Origin: Umezawaea endophytica
Lineage (GTDB): Bacteria > Actinomycetota > Actinomycetes > Mycobacteriales > Pseudonocardiaceae
Reading direction: 5' to 3'
DNA: 61,595 nucleotides
Assembly (NCBI RefSeq): GCF_025061645.1
Contig: NZ_JANYMP010000026.1
Coordinates: 89,513 to 151,107, forward strand
Positions 43,047 through 50,590 of the stretch are shown piece by piece (positions within the stretch are counted from its first letter, which is position 1; every line of letters begins with the position of its first letter). A model generated the notes under the pieces. It saw nothing but the letters and a program-made list of their open reading frames with translations, ran no database searches and was not told the origin of the DNA. The translations under genes and the position numbers were made by a program.

Positions 43047-46000
43047 TCGGGCTGGAGCCCGTCCGGGTCGCCGAGCCGGGCGGTCATCGTCCGCCTGGTG
43101 GCCAGGGCAGCGTCGCCGAACGCGGACGGTTCGTCCCGCGCCAACCTGCGGTAGATCGCGTGCGCCTGCTCCATCGCGTCCGAGGCGGATTCCAGTTCCA
43201 GCGAGGCCTTCAGCCGCACCCAGGCGTAGGCCCGCAACGCGCAGGCGGTCATGGCGGTCGACGACCCGAGGTCGATGGCCGACGGCCAGCCCAGGAGGCT
43301 GACGGCGTACTCGGTGGCCTTCAGCGCGTGGTCCCGGTGGCCGGACTCCGCGAGCCGCACACCGTGGTTGACCAGGCACGAGATGAGGTCCGGGCGGTAG
43401 AGGACCGGGTCGACGGCCACGAGGCGGCGGCAGGTGGACACCGCCTGCTCGGAGGTCTTCAGCGCCTCGCTGCCCTTGCCGATGTCGACCAGCCGTGAGC
43501 TGAGGGCGCTGAGCGTCCTGGCGAGCCCGCACTCCACCCGCGCGAGTTCGCGTTGGCCCAGTGCCAGGAGGCCCTCCACCACCGGACTGGCGCTCGTGAC
43601 GACCGCGGTCAACCTGGCGGCTCGGGCCAGCCTGATCTCCAGGTTCCTCGTCGACTGCACGTTGCCGGGATCCATCGACCTGACGATGGCGTTCACCGAC
43701 CTCTGGAGGCTGCTCACGGCCGGGGACGGCTTCTCGTCCAACAGCGAGGGCCCCGGTAATCGGACCCCGAGGCGCAGCATCGCCTCCGCCAGCAGTTCCT
43801 CGTAGCGGGACAGGGCGGCCTCGGCGATGTCCGCCCGGATCGCCACTGCTCGCCGGGAGGCCGCCGCGGCGTCGTCGAGCTTGCCCGCACGGGACAGGTG
43901 GGCACCCTGGTTGTGCAGGCAGGCCGCCAGTTTCGGCGCGTAGATCTCCGGCGCGGTGAAGTGCAGCCGCTCGTAGTGGTCGATGGCGTTCTGGACGTGC
44001 GACAGCGCGCGGTCCCCGAACCCCAGTTCGGCGCACGTCGTCGCCAGGCTGTGCAGGGAGGCGGCCAGTTCCGCCTCGAACACGACCCGCCTGGAGACGG
44101 CCAGCCGCGTTCGGATCAGCACCGCCTCCTCCGTCGCGTCGAGTGCCGCCGTGAGGTGGCCGAGTTCGGCCCTGTGCGTGCCGAGGTTGTGCAGCGCGCT
44201 CGCGAGGTCGGGGGAGAACACGTGGGGGTCGCGGGCGGCGAGGTTCCGGTACAGCCGGACCGCCTCCTCCGCGACGTCGAGCGCCTTCGCGGTCCGCTGC
44301 ACGCCCGCCAGGTGCATGCCGAGGTTGTTCAGCGTCGCCGCGAGGGTGGGCTCGTGGGCGGTCGGGTCGTGGGCGGCGAGCCGCCGGTGGATGTCCACGG
44401 CTTCCTCGATCGTGGCCAGCGCCAGCTCCCGCAGGTTGACCTCGGACAGGTCCGCGGCCAGGTTGTTGAGCGACGACGCGAGGTCGGCCTCGTGCGCGCA
44501 CGGGTCGGCCTCGGCGAGCCGCTTGCGGATCGCCACCGCCTCCTGCGACGCCTCCAGAGCCTCCTGCTTGCGGCCGATCCCCGCGAGGTGGGTGCCGAGG
44601 TGGTGCAGGGAGAGGGCGAGCCCCGGCTCGTGGGCGCTGGGGTGGTCCGCCGCCAGTTCGCGGTAGATCCGCACCGCGGGCTCCGTCGTGCGCAGCGCCT
44701 GGTCGAACGCGCCCGCGTTGCCGAGCCTCCACCCCAGGCCGATCAGGAGCCGAGCGCGTGCCTCGGGTGACCGGGTGTGTACCAGCCGGTAGTCGGTCAG
44801 CCTCCGCACGAGGGCCGCCGCGGCCGGGTCGAGGTCGGCGTGGTGGTCGGGCAGGAGGGGCTCGATGGCGGCGAGCACCCGGATGTCGGCGGCGTTCGCG
44901 ACCGCCATCAGAGCGGCGCCACCCGCCGTGACCGCGCGGCCGGGGTCCACGAGCAGCAGGTCCCGCAGGTGCGCGCCCACGTGCGGCCACCGCTTGCCGG
45001 ACTCGGTCAGCACCGTGATCAACTGGCCGTGCGGGACGCCTTCGTCGATCAACCGCGCGGCGACGTCCACCGTCCACGGGTCGAGCATCCGCGTGGCGCC
45101 GTCCCGACCCGCCGTCCCGGTGGGCAGGCAGTAGGCCAGGAAGTCCTCGCCCAGCCTGTCCGGGTAGACGGGTTCGAGCACCGTCTGGTCGTCGGCGGGC
45201 GGGTAGCACGCGCTGTGGTCCGCCAGGATGCGCCCGGCTTCGCAGTCCGACGCCGCGACGCCGAGGCCCCGGAGCACCGCGACGCCCTCGCGGTGGGACA
45301 CGGGACCGACCAGGGTGGCGATGAACGCCGCGCGCGCCAGTTCCTCGTGCCCGGACGTGATCGCGCGGGTCTCGCGCATCGCCGCCCAGTGGTCGATCTC
45401 CCGGTGCAGCAGGTACTCGGACAGCGCTCCGGGGTCGGTCGGGGGCAGCCTCCGCCGGTCCGAGGCGTCCACGGCGACGAGGGCGGCCATGTGGATGGTG
45501 AGCACCGACCCGTAGGCGCTGTGGTCGAGCGAACCGAGCGGGCGCACGCCCTCGGCGTCCACGCCGAACACCTCGGCGAACCGGTTGCGCGCCGCGGTGA
45601 AGACCTCGCGCCTCGACGCGAGGTCCGTCGCGAGCTCCGGGAGCCGTCGGGCGTCGGCGCTGACGCCCAGCTTGCGCAGCGGGTACTGGAGGAGGTCCCA
45701 GCACCGGCGGGGTGACCTGGCCAGCAGCAGGATCCGCCTGGCCCCGTTGTGCCGCAGCCTGACGTCCTCGACCAGCGCCAGCAGATCGCTCCGCGGCCAC
45801 CGGTCCGCGTAGTCCACGACGACCAGCAGCCCCTCCGCCCCGGTCGGGCTGATCCCGTCGCAGGCCGCGAACCCCGGATCGCTGCCGTGCTGGGCGAAGG
45901 CGACCGTCCACCCCGCGGCCACCGACCGGGCCGCGAACTTCACCGCGAGCCTGGTCTTGCCGAACCCGCCCGGCGCGTGCAGCAGCAGGGCGTCGATCCT

Positions 46001-46297
46001 GGCCGCGCCCCGCCGCCACCGGTCGAGTTCCCGCAGATCGGATTCCCTGCCGATGAAGTCGACGACCTCGTTGCGGGCCAGCAGCAACTGGCTGGGTTGG
46101 CGCCGGGAGGGTTCCGGCAGCGCGGAGTGCTCGGGGCCGGGGAAGGACCGCAGGGCGTACCCCCGCTTGGCCGAGGTCACGTGGACGTCGCCGTGGACGG
46201 CACCGGTCTGCACGACCGGGCCGATCAGGTTGCCGTTGGCGCTGTTGTGGACGGTTCCACCGACAGCGCTTCGAGGGGCGTTGTTCCGCCACCGCAT
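43043..46297 (-). CDS. STAND-type NTPase with tetratricopeptide repeats
   Basis: A 1084-residue protein. Residues 12-42 hold a short beta-rich motif (VHNSANGNLIGPVVQTGAVHG), a form common at the N-terminus of actinobacterial signalling NTPases. A P-loop ATPase follows, with Walker A APGGFGKT at 108-115, Walker B VVVDYAD at 158-164 and a sensor-like ILLLARSP near 190. A winged-helix-like region comes next. From about 500 to the end are ten or so TPR-like repeats of about 45 residues (LASSLNNLAADLSEVN, LAATLNNLGMHLAGVQ, LASALHNLGTHRAELG). No effector domain such as TIR, protease or nuclease is seen. It may be a signalling or defence ATPase. ATG 46297 follows GGAGGTGG. Confidence 0.8.
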   Translation of the reverse strand: MRWRNNAPRSAVGGTVHNSANGNLIGPVVQTGAVHGDVHVTSAKRGYALRSFPGPEHSALPEPSRRQPSQLLLARNEVVDFIGRESDLRELDRWRRGAARIDALLLHAPGGFGKTRLAVKFAARSVAAGWTVAFAQHGSDPGFAACDGISPTGAEGLLVVVDYADRWPRSDLLALVEDVRLRHNGARRILLLARSPRRCWDLLQYPLRKLGVSADARRLPELATDLASRREVFTAARNRFAEVFGVDAEGVRPLGSLDHSAYGSVLTIHMAALVAVDASDRRRLPPTDPGALSEYLLHREIDHWAAMRETRAITSGHEELARAAFIATLVGPVSHREGVAVLRGLGVAASDCEAGRILADHSACYPPADDQTVLEPVYPDRLGEDFLAYCLPTGTAGRDGATRMLDPWTVDVAARLIDEGVPHGQLITVLTESGKRWPHVGAHLRDLLLVDPGRAVTAGGAALMAVANAADIRVLAAIEPLLPDHHADLDPAAAALVRRLTDYRLVHTRSPEARARLLIGLGWRLGNAGAFDQALRTTEPAVRIYRELAADHPSAHEPGLALSLHHLGTHLAGIGRKQEALEASQEAVAIRKRLAEADPCAHEADLASSLNNLAADLSEVNLRELALATIEEAVDIHRRLAAHDPTAHEPTLAATLNNLGMHLAGVQRTAKALDVAEEAVRLYRNLAARDPHVFSPDLASALHNLGTHRAELGHLTAALDATEEAVLIRTRLAVSRRVVFEAELAASLHSLATTCAELGFGDRALSHVQNAIDHYERLHFTAPEIYAPKLAACLHNQGAHLSRAGKLDDAAAASRRAVAIRADIAEAALSRYEELLAEAMLRLGVRLPGPSLLDEKPSPAVSSLQRSVNAIVRSMDPGNVQSTRNLEIRLARAARLTAVVTSASPVVEGLLALGQRELARVECGLARTLSALSSRLVDIGKGSEALKTSEQAVSTCRRLVAVDPVLYRPDLISCLVNHGVRLAESGHRDHALKATEYAVSLLGWPSAIDLGSSTAMTACALRAYAWVRLKASLELESASDAMEQAHAIYRRLARDEPSAFGDAALATRRTMTARLGDPDGLQPD

Positions 46298-46512
46298 GCC
46301 GCCACCTCCGAGGAAGTGGACAGGCTAGCCCGTGGAAGCCGTCCGTCAGATCTCCAGGACGGGCGTGTCGTTCATCCGGGATCGAGGTGCCGCAATAGTG
46401 CGGTTCTGTTGGTGTGCAAGGGTTTCCCGATTTGTGCGGGCTCGGCCGCGGGTGACGGGGAGCGCGCTCGTCGAGCGGTTCGGCGCGCCCCCGTCGCCGG
46501 GTGGGTGCGCCT

Positions 46513-46965
46513 TCAGGCCACGAAGAGCACCACGGTTTCCGCTACGCAGCCCGGTTTCGGGTTGCCGTCGATCTCGACCGTCACCTTCACCACGGCCTGC
46601 TTGCCCGGCGGGAAGTCGACCACGTCGATGATCTCCGCCCCCGCCCGCACCCGTGAGCCCACGACGACCGGACTGGGGAAGCGGACCTTGTTCAGGCCGT
46701 AGTTCACCCCCATCTTCAAGCCCTCGATGGTGTAGATGTCCTTCACCAGCATGGGGATCAGGGACAGGGTCAGGTAGCCGTGCGCGACCGGCGCGCCGAA
46801 CGGGCCCGCCTTCGCCTTCTCGATGTCGATGTGGATCCACTGGTGGTCGCCGGTGGCGTCGGCGAACAGGTTGATCTCGTCCTGGGTGATCTCGTGCCAC
46901 TCGCCGTGACCGAGGTGTTCGCCCTTGGCCGCGGTGTACTCGTCAAGGGAAGCGAAAACGCGCAT
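46513..46965 (-). CDS. MaoC family (R)-specific enoyl-CoA dehydratase
   Basis: A 150-residue hot-dog-fold hydratase. The catalytic block FADATGDHQWIHID (Asp and His) is at about residues 30-45, followed by GPFGAPVAHGYLTLSLIP and VNYGLNKVRFPSPVVVGSRVRA. It hydrates trans-2-enoyl-CoA to (R)-3-hydroxyacyl-CoA. It lies 11 bases downstream of the FabG-like gene in one operon, a pairing that suits (R)-3-hydroxyacyl-CoA metabolism, including PHB precursor supply or beta-oxidation by an R-specific route. ATG 46965. Confidence 0.88.
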   Translation of the reverse strand: MRVFASLDEYTAAKGEHLGHGEWHEITQDEINLFADATGDHQWIHIDIEKAKAGPFGAPVAHGYLTLSLIPMLVKDIYTIEGLKMGVNYGLNKVRFPSPVVVGSRVRAGAEIIDVVDFPPGKQAVVKVTVEIDGNPKPGCVAETVVLFVA

Positions 46966-46976
46966 GGTCTGTCCCC

Positions 46977-47741
46977 TCAGTCCTTCGGTCCGCCTGCGAC
47001 GTAGATGACCTGGCCCGACACGAAACCGGCGCCTTCGCTGACCAGGAACGAGACCGTGTGCGCGATGTCGTCCGGGGTGCCCACGCGGGCGACCGGGATC
47101 TGGCTGGCCGCGGCCTTCTTGAAGTCCTCGAAGTCCACCTTGATCCGCGCGGCGGTGGCCGCGGTCATCTCCGTGGCGATGAAGCCGGGGGCGATGGCGT
47201 TGACGGTGACGCCGAACTTGCCGAGTTCGATGGCCAGCGTCTTGGTGAAGCCCTGGAGGCCCGCCTTGGCCGTCGCGTAGTTCGCCTGGCCCCGGTTGCC
47301 CAGCGCGGAGGTGCTGGACAGGTTCACGATGCGGCCCCAGCCCTGCTCGGTCTGGAACTTCTGGACCGCGCGGCTCATCAGGAACGCGCCGCGCAGGTGG
47401 ACGTTCATGACCGCGTCCCAGTCGTCGTCGGTCATCTTGAACAGCAGGTTGTCGCGGAGGATGCCCGCGTTGTTCACCAGGACGGTCGGGGCGCCGAGTT
47501 CGTCGGCGACCTTCTGGACGACCGCGGTGACCTGCTCGGAGTCGCTGACGTCGACCGCGGCGGCGAGAGCGCGGCCACCCGAGGCGTTGATCTTCTCGGC
47601 GGCTTCGGCGCAGCTCTCCACGTCGAGGTCGAGCAGCGCCACGGCGAAGCCGTCCTGTGCCAGCCGCCACGCGGTCGCGGCGCCGATGCCACGTGCCGCG
47701 CCGGTGACGATCGCTACCCGCGAAGCGGTTTCTGCGGCCAC
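46977..47741 (-). CDS. FabG-like 3-oxoacyl-ACP/CoA reductase (SDR)
   Basis: A 254-residue SDR with TGAARGIG (about 14-21), NNAGILRDNLLFKMTDDDWDAVMNVHLRGAFLM, catalytic Ser in NLSSTSALGNRGQ, and NYATAKAGLQGFTKTLAIELGKFGVTVNAIAPGFI. These blocks are those of FabG-type 3-ketoacyl reductases. GTG 47741 follows AAGGAGG. A CTAAGCAAGCGCTTAG operator lies 22 bases upstream, so the operon belongs to the acyl-CoA regulon. Direction of the reaction in vivo is not decided by sequence. Confidence 0.88.
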   Translation of the reverse strand: MAAETASRVAIVTGAARGIGAATAWRLAQDGFAVALLDLDVESCAEAAEKINASGGRALAAAVDVSDSEQVTAVVQKVADELGAPTVLVNNAGILRDNLLFKMTDDDWDAVMNVHLRGAFLMSRAVQKFQTEQGWGRIVNLSSTSALGNRGQANYATAKAGLQGFTKTLAIELGKFGVTVNAIAPGFIATEMTAATAARIKVDFEDFKKAAASQIPVARVGTPDDIAHTVSFLVSEGAGFVSGQVIYVAGGPKD

Positions 47742-47762
47742 TGGTTCCTCCTTGAACGAGAG

Positions 47763-47778
47763 CTAAGCAAGCGCTTAG
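47763..47778. promoter_or_regulatory. Acyl-CoA regulon operator at the FabG-MaoC promoter
   Basis: CTAAGCAAGCGCTTAG has perfect 6-base arms and the same spacing as the dyads at 39856 and 39874. It lies just upstream of the ribosome site of the minus-strand FabG-like gene, suited to repression. Confidence 0.8.
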
Positions 47779-47840
47779 AAAGTACCTCGCGCGGACTGGC
47801 TCGCGCCAGCTTGACGGCCTAGCATGGTCCCAGAACCATA

Positions 47841-47852
47841 CCGACTGGTCGG
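47841..47852. promoter_or_regulatory. Dyad CCGAC-TG-GTCGG upstream of SDR-quinone reductase pair
   Basis: CCGACTGGTCGG, inside the wider stretch ATACCGACTGGTCGGAAT, lies 20 bases before the GTG start at 47873. It has the size and symmetry of a TetR-family half-site pair. It differs from the CTAAGC operator 65 bases away, implying independent control of the two divergent units. Confidence 0.45.
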
Positions 47853-47872
47853 AATGTAGTCACGAGGGAGTT

Positions 47873-48682
47873 GTGCCGGTGGAGGACCGCAGGTTCGAGG
47901 GCAAGGTCGCGCTGATCACCGGTGCGGCGAACGGAATCGGCGCGGGTGTGTCCCGGCGCCTCGCCGAGGAGGGCGCGCGCGTCGTCGTCGCCGACATCGA
48001 CGGCGACCGGGGCAAGGTGATCGCCGACGAGGTCGACGGCCTGTACGTGCACTGCGACGTGCGCGACCCCGAGCACAGCAAGGCGGCGGTCGCGGCGGCC
48101 GTGGAGCGGTTCGGCGCGCTGGACCTCGTCGCGCTCAACGCGGGCATCTCCACCGGCTTCGGCCTCGGCTCCGACTTCGACCCCGAGCGCTACCGCAGCG
48201 TCATGGGGATCAACCTCGACGGCGTGGTCTACGGCGTCCACGCCGCGCTGCCCGCGCTGCGCGCCAGCCACGGCCAGATCATCGCGACGGCGAGCATGGC
48301 GGGCATCACGCCGACGCCGCTCGACCCGATCTACGGCGCCAACAAGACCGCCGTCGTGGGCCTGGTGCGCTCGCTCGCGCCGTCGCTGGTCCGCGACCGC
48401 GTGCGGGTCAACGCCCTGTGCCCGTCCTTCGCCGACACCGCCATCATCGCGCCGTTCCGCGAGACGCTCGAATCGACGAACATGCCGATCATGGAGGTCT
48501 CCGACGTCGTCACGGCGTTCATGGCCATCGCCGGGTCGAACGGCACCGGCGAGTGCTGGTTCGTCGTGCCGGGCCGCGAGTCCCAGCCGTTCACCTTCCG
48601 CAACGCTCCCGGTCCGCGCTCCGCGGCGGGCGAGCGCATGTCCGTCGACCCCGGCGCTTTCGCGACCGGACAGGAGGCCTGA
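47873..48682 (+). CDS. SDR family oxidoreductase
   Basis: A 269-residue short-chain dehydrogenase: TGAANGIGAG near residues 16-25, VALNAGIS in place of the common NNAG, catalytic Ser in TASMAGITPTPLDPIYGANK (Tyr and Lys). The C-terminus is unusual, with ECWFVVPGRESQPFTF instead of the typical glycine-rich end. Substrate unknown. It is 5 bases upstream of a quinone-reductase-like gene; the pair would be one transcript, divergent from the FabG-MaoC operon. Confidence 0.83.
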   Translation: MPVEDRRFEGKVALITGAANGIGAGVSRRLAEEGARVVVADIDGDRGKVIADEVDGLYVHCDVRDPEHSKAAVAAAVERFGALDLVALNAGISTGFGLGSDFDPERYRSVMGINLDGVVYGVHAALPALRASHGQIIATASMAGITPTPLDPIYGANKTAVVGLVRSLAPSLVRDRVRVNALCPSFADTAIIAPFRETLESTNMPIMEVSDVVTAFMAIAGSNGTGECWFVVPGRESQPFTFRNAPGPRSAAGERMSVDPGAFATGQEA

Positions 48683-48687
48683 AACCC

Positions 48688-49647
48688 GTGCGTGCCATCC
48701 AGATCACCGAGTTCGGCGGCCCCGAGGTCCTCACCGAGACCGAACTGCCCGACCCCGTCGCCGGGCCCGGCGAGGTGCTGATCGACGTCAGCCGCGCGGG
48801 CCTCAACTACGCCGACACCCACCAGGCGGAGAACTCCTACCTGTCGAAGACGGAACTCCCGATCGTGCCCGGCGGCGAGATCGCGGGCATGACGTCGAAC
48901 GGCCGCCGCGTCGTCGCGCTGACCAGCGGTGGTGGCGGCTACGCGCAGCGGGCCGTCGCGCCCGCCGCGACCACCTTCGACGTGCCGGAGGGCGTGGACG
49001 ACCTGACCGCGCTCAGCCTCGTCGTCCAGGGCGCGACGGCGTGGCTGCTGCTGCGCCGCAGCGTGAACCTGCTGGAGGGCGAGAGCGTCGTCGTGCACGC
49101 CGCCGCGGGCGGTGTCGGCTCGATCGCCGTGCAGTTGGCGAAGCTGTGGGGCGCGGGCCGCGTCATCGCGACCGCCAGCACCGACGACAAGCGCAAGCTC
49201 GCGCTCGACCTCGGCGCCGACGTCGCCATCTCCTCGACCGAGGAGAACATGACGGACGCCTTGAAGGAGGCCAACAACGGCCGCCGCGTCGACATCGTGC
49301 TCGACATGGCGGGCGGTTCCGTGACGGACCAGAGCCTCGCCGCGCTGGCCCCGTTCGGCAGGCTCGCGTTCTACGGCATGGCCAGCCGCGAGAAGCCGTC
49401 CCCGGTCGACCCGGTCAAGCTCCTCGGGCGCTCCACGGCCGTCATCGGCATGTGGCTGCCGCACGCGTTCCGCCTGCCCGGCGGCGTCGTCCACCGCGCC
49501 ATGGACGAGCTGTTCACCCTCGTGCTGGAGGGGAAGCTCCGCGCCGTCCCCGGCGGCGAGTACGGCATGTCCGAGGTCCGCCGAGCCCACGAGGACCTGC
49601 GTGCCCGCCGCACCAGCGGCAAGCTCCTGCTCGACCCGAACCGCTAG
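48688..49647 (+). CDS. Zinc-independent MDR-family NADPH:quinone oxidoreductase
   Basis: A 319-residue medium-chain dehydrogenase of the quinone reductase type. The N-terminal fold has ITEFGGPEVLTETELPDP and RAGLNYADTHQAENSY; the NADPH domain has VVVHAAAGGVGSIAVQLAKLWGAGRVIATAS (about 130-160); the end is RRAHEDLRARRTSGKLLLDP. No structural zinc cysteines are seen. It reduces quinones or enones with NADPH; the physiological substrate is unknown. GTG 48688 is preceded by CAGGAGG. A strong terminator follows. Confidence 0.87.
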   Translation: MRAIQITEFGGPEVLTETELPDPVAGPGEVLIDVSRAGLNYADTHQAENSYLSKTELPIVPGGEIAGMTSNGRRVVALTSGGGGYAQRAVAPAATTFDVPEGVDDLTALSLVVQGATAWLLLRRSVNLLEGESVVVHAAAGGVGSIAVQLAKLWGAGRVIATASTDDKRKLALDLGADVAISSTEENMTDALKEANNGRRVDIVLDMAGGSVTDQSLAALAPFGRLAFYGMASREKPSPVDPVKLLGRSTAVIGMWLPHAFRLPGGVVHRAMDELFTLVLEGKLRAVPGGEYGMSEVRRAHEDLRARRTSGKLLLDPNR

Positions 49648-49655
49648 CCCCGACG

Positions 49656-49691
49656 CGAAGGGCCCCCTCCGTTGCCGGAGGGGGCCCTTCG
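49656..49691. terminator. Strong bidirectional hairpin terminator
   Basis: Sixteen-base arms at 49656-49671 and 49676-49691 (CGAAGGGCCCCCTCCG and its mirror) close on a TTGC tetraloop. It separates the quinone reductase gene from the convergent coiled-coil protein gene and suits termination from both directions. Confidence 0.85.
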
Positions 49692-49704
49692 TCGTGTCAC
49701 AGCG

Positions 49705-50181
49705 TCAGTCGCTCAGTTCGGCCAAGGCCTGCTTGACCTTCGCCAACTCGGCTTCGAGCTCCTCCATGCGGGTGCGGTGCTGGTCGCGCGCCGCTTCCAG
49801 GACGGTCTCGATGCCGCTGAAGATGTCCTCGTGCAACTCCTTCGCGGCCTTGGACACCGCGATGGCGGGGATGGTGAGGCCCTGCACGACGCGCTGGGTG
49901 CCGTGCAGCAGGTCGGCCTGCCAGTCGCCGTCCATGGTCCCGGTGACCGTCAGCGTCAACTCGACGGTCCGCGTCTTCTTGGCGGTGCTCTTGGCCCGCT
50001 TGACCGGCTTGGCGGGCGCCTCCTCCGCCACCGGCTCGGCGGCGGCCTCGGCGGGCTTGGCACCCTCGTCCGCCACCGGCTTCGCCGCGGGAACCGACTC
50101 CACAACGGCCTCATGGGCCGCCGGAACCTTGGCTTCCACCGCGTCTACCTGGTCACTCTGCTCCGTGAGCGTGTTAGACAC
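49705..50181 (-). CDS. Ala/Pro/Glu-rich protein with conserved C-terminal domain (DUF6319-like)
   Basis: A 158-residue protein. The first 65 residues are low complexity (Ala, Glu, Pro, Val) and end in a basic patch VKRAKSTAKKTR. The rest is ordered: VELTLTVTGTMDGDWQADLLHGTQRVVQGLTIPAIAVSKAAKELHEDI and a closing coiled coil (RMEELEAELAKVKQALAELSD). I believe it matches a small actinobacterial family (DUF6319), though this is from memory. The basic patch suggests nucleic-acid contact, but function is unknown. GTG 50181. Confidence 0.7.
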   Translation of the reverse strand: MSNTLTEQSDQVDAVEAKVPAAHEAVVESVPAAKPVADEGAKPAEAAAEPVAEEAPAKPVKRAKSTAKKTRTVELTLTVTGTMDGDWQADLLHGTQRVVQGLTIPAIAVSKAAKELHEDIFSGIETVLEAARDQHRTRMEELEAELAKVKQALAELSD

Positions 50182-50346
50182 GTTCTGGTTTCCTCTCTAG
50201 CAATACCGGCTCGACCCGGCCATAGCATAGAACACTTGTTCGATCCGAAAGGTGAAGGCTCGACAAGCGCCCCAGCGCGCCGCGGTCGTCCGGTTATCTT
50301 CCCACCCCGCTCACCACCACCGAGAACGGCACAGCCGCGGGCCGCC

Positions 50347-50571
50347 TCACCCCTCCGACGGGAACCCCCGCACCACCCTCTGCACCGCCACCTCGGCCAC
50401 CCCGTCCACCTCGGCCAACCGGGCCAGCGCCCCGCCCTCCGCGGACCCGGTGACCATCCCCAGCGCTTCCAGCACGTCATCCACGACGAGGCCCGCCGCC
50501 GTCAACTCGGTGACGACGGCGGGCAGCCGTTCCAGGCTGTCGTCGGCGATCGATACCACGACCTTCTCCAC
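50347..50571 (-). CDS. Small I9-inhibitor/propeptide-like protein
   Basis: A 74-residue protein whose pattern suggests a beta-alpha-beta-beta-alpha-beta fold: VEKVVVSIADD, LERLPAVVTELTAAGL, VVDDVLEALGMVTGSA, GALARLAEVDGV, VAEVAVQRVVRG. That order, with an L..VDGVA.V run before the last strand, is the pattern of subtilase I9 propeptides. It starts at GTG 50571 with GGAGG upstream, 19 bases after the stop of the S8 protease gene, so both are on one transcript. A trans-acting inhibitor or folding helper for that protease is the natural inference. No signal peptide is present. Confidence 0.65.
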   Translation of the reverse strand: MEKVVVSIADDSLERLPAVVTELTAAGLVVDDVLEALGMVTGSAEGGALARLAEVDGVAEVAVQRVVRGFPSEG

Positions 50572-50590
50572 CGGCGACCTCCACGGGACC

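Noticed and set aside
42162-46292. A 1376-codon minus-strand frame overlapping the STAND/TPR gene, the TetR gene and the exonuclease.
   Set aside because: A shadow frame: Arg/Pro/Ala-rich and crossing three genes that have clear family motifs.
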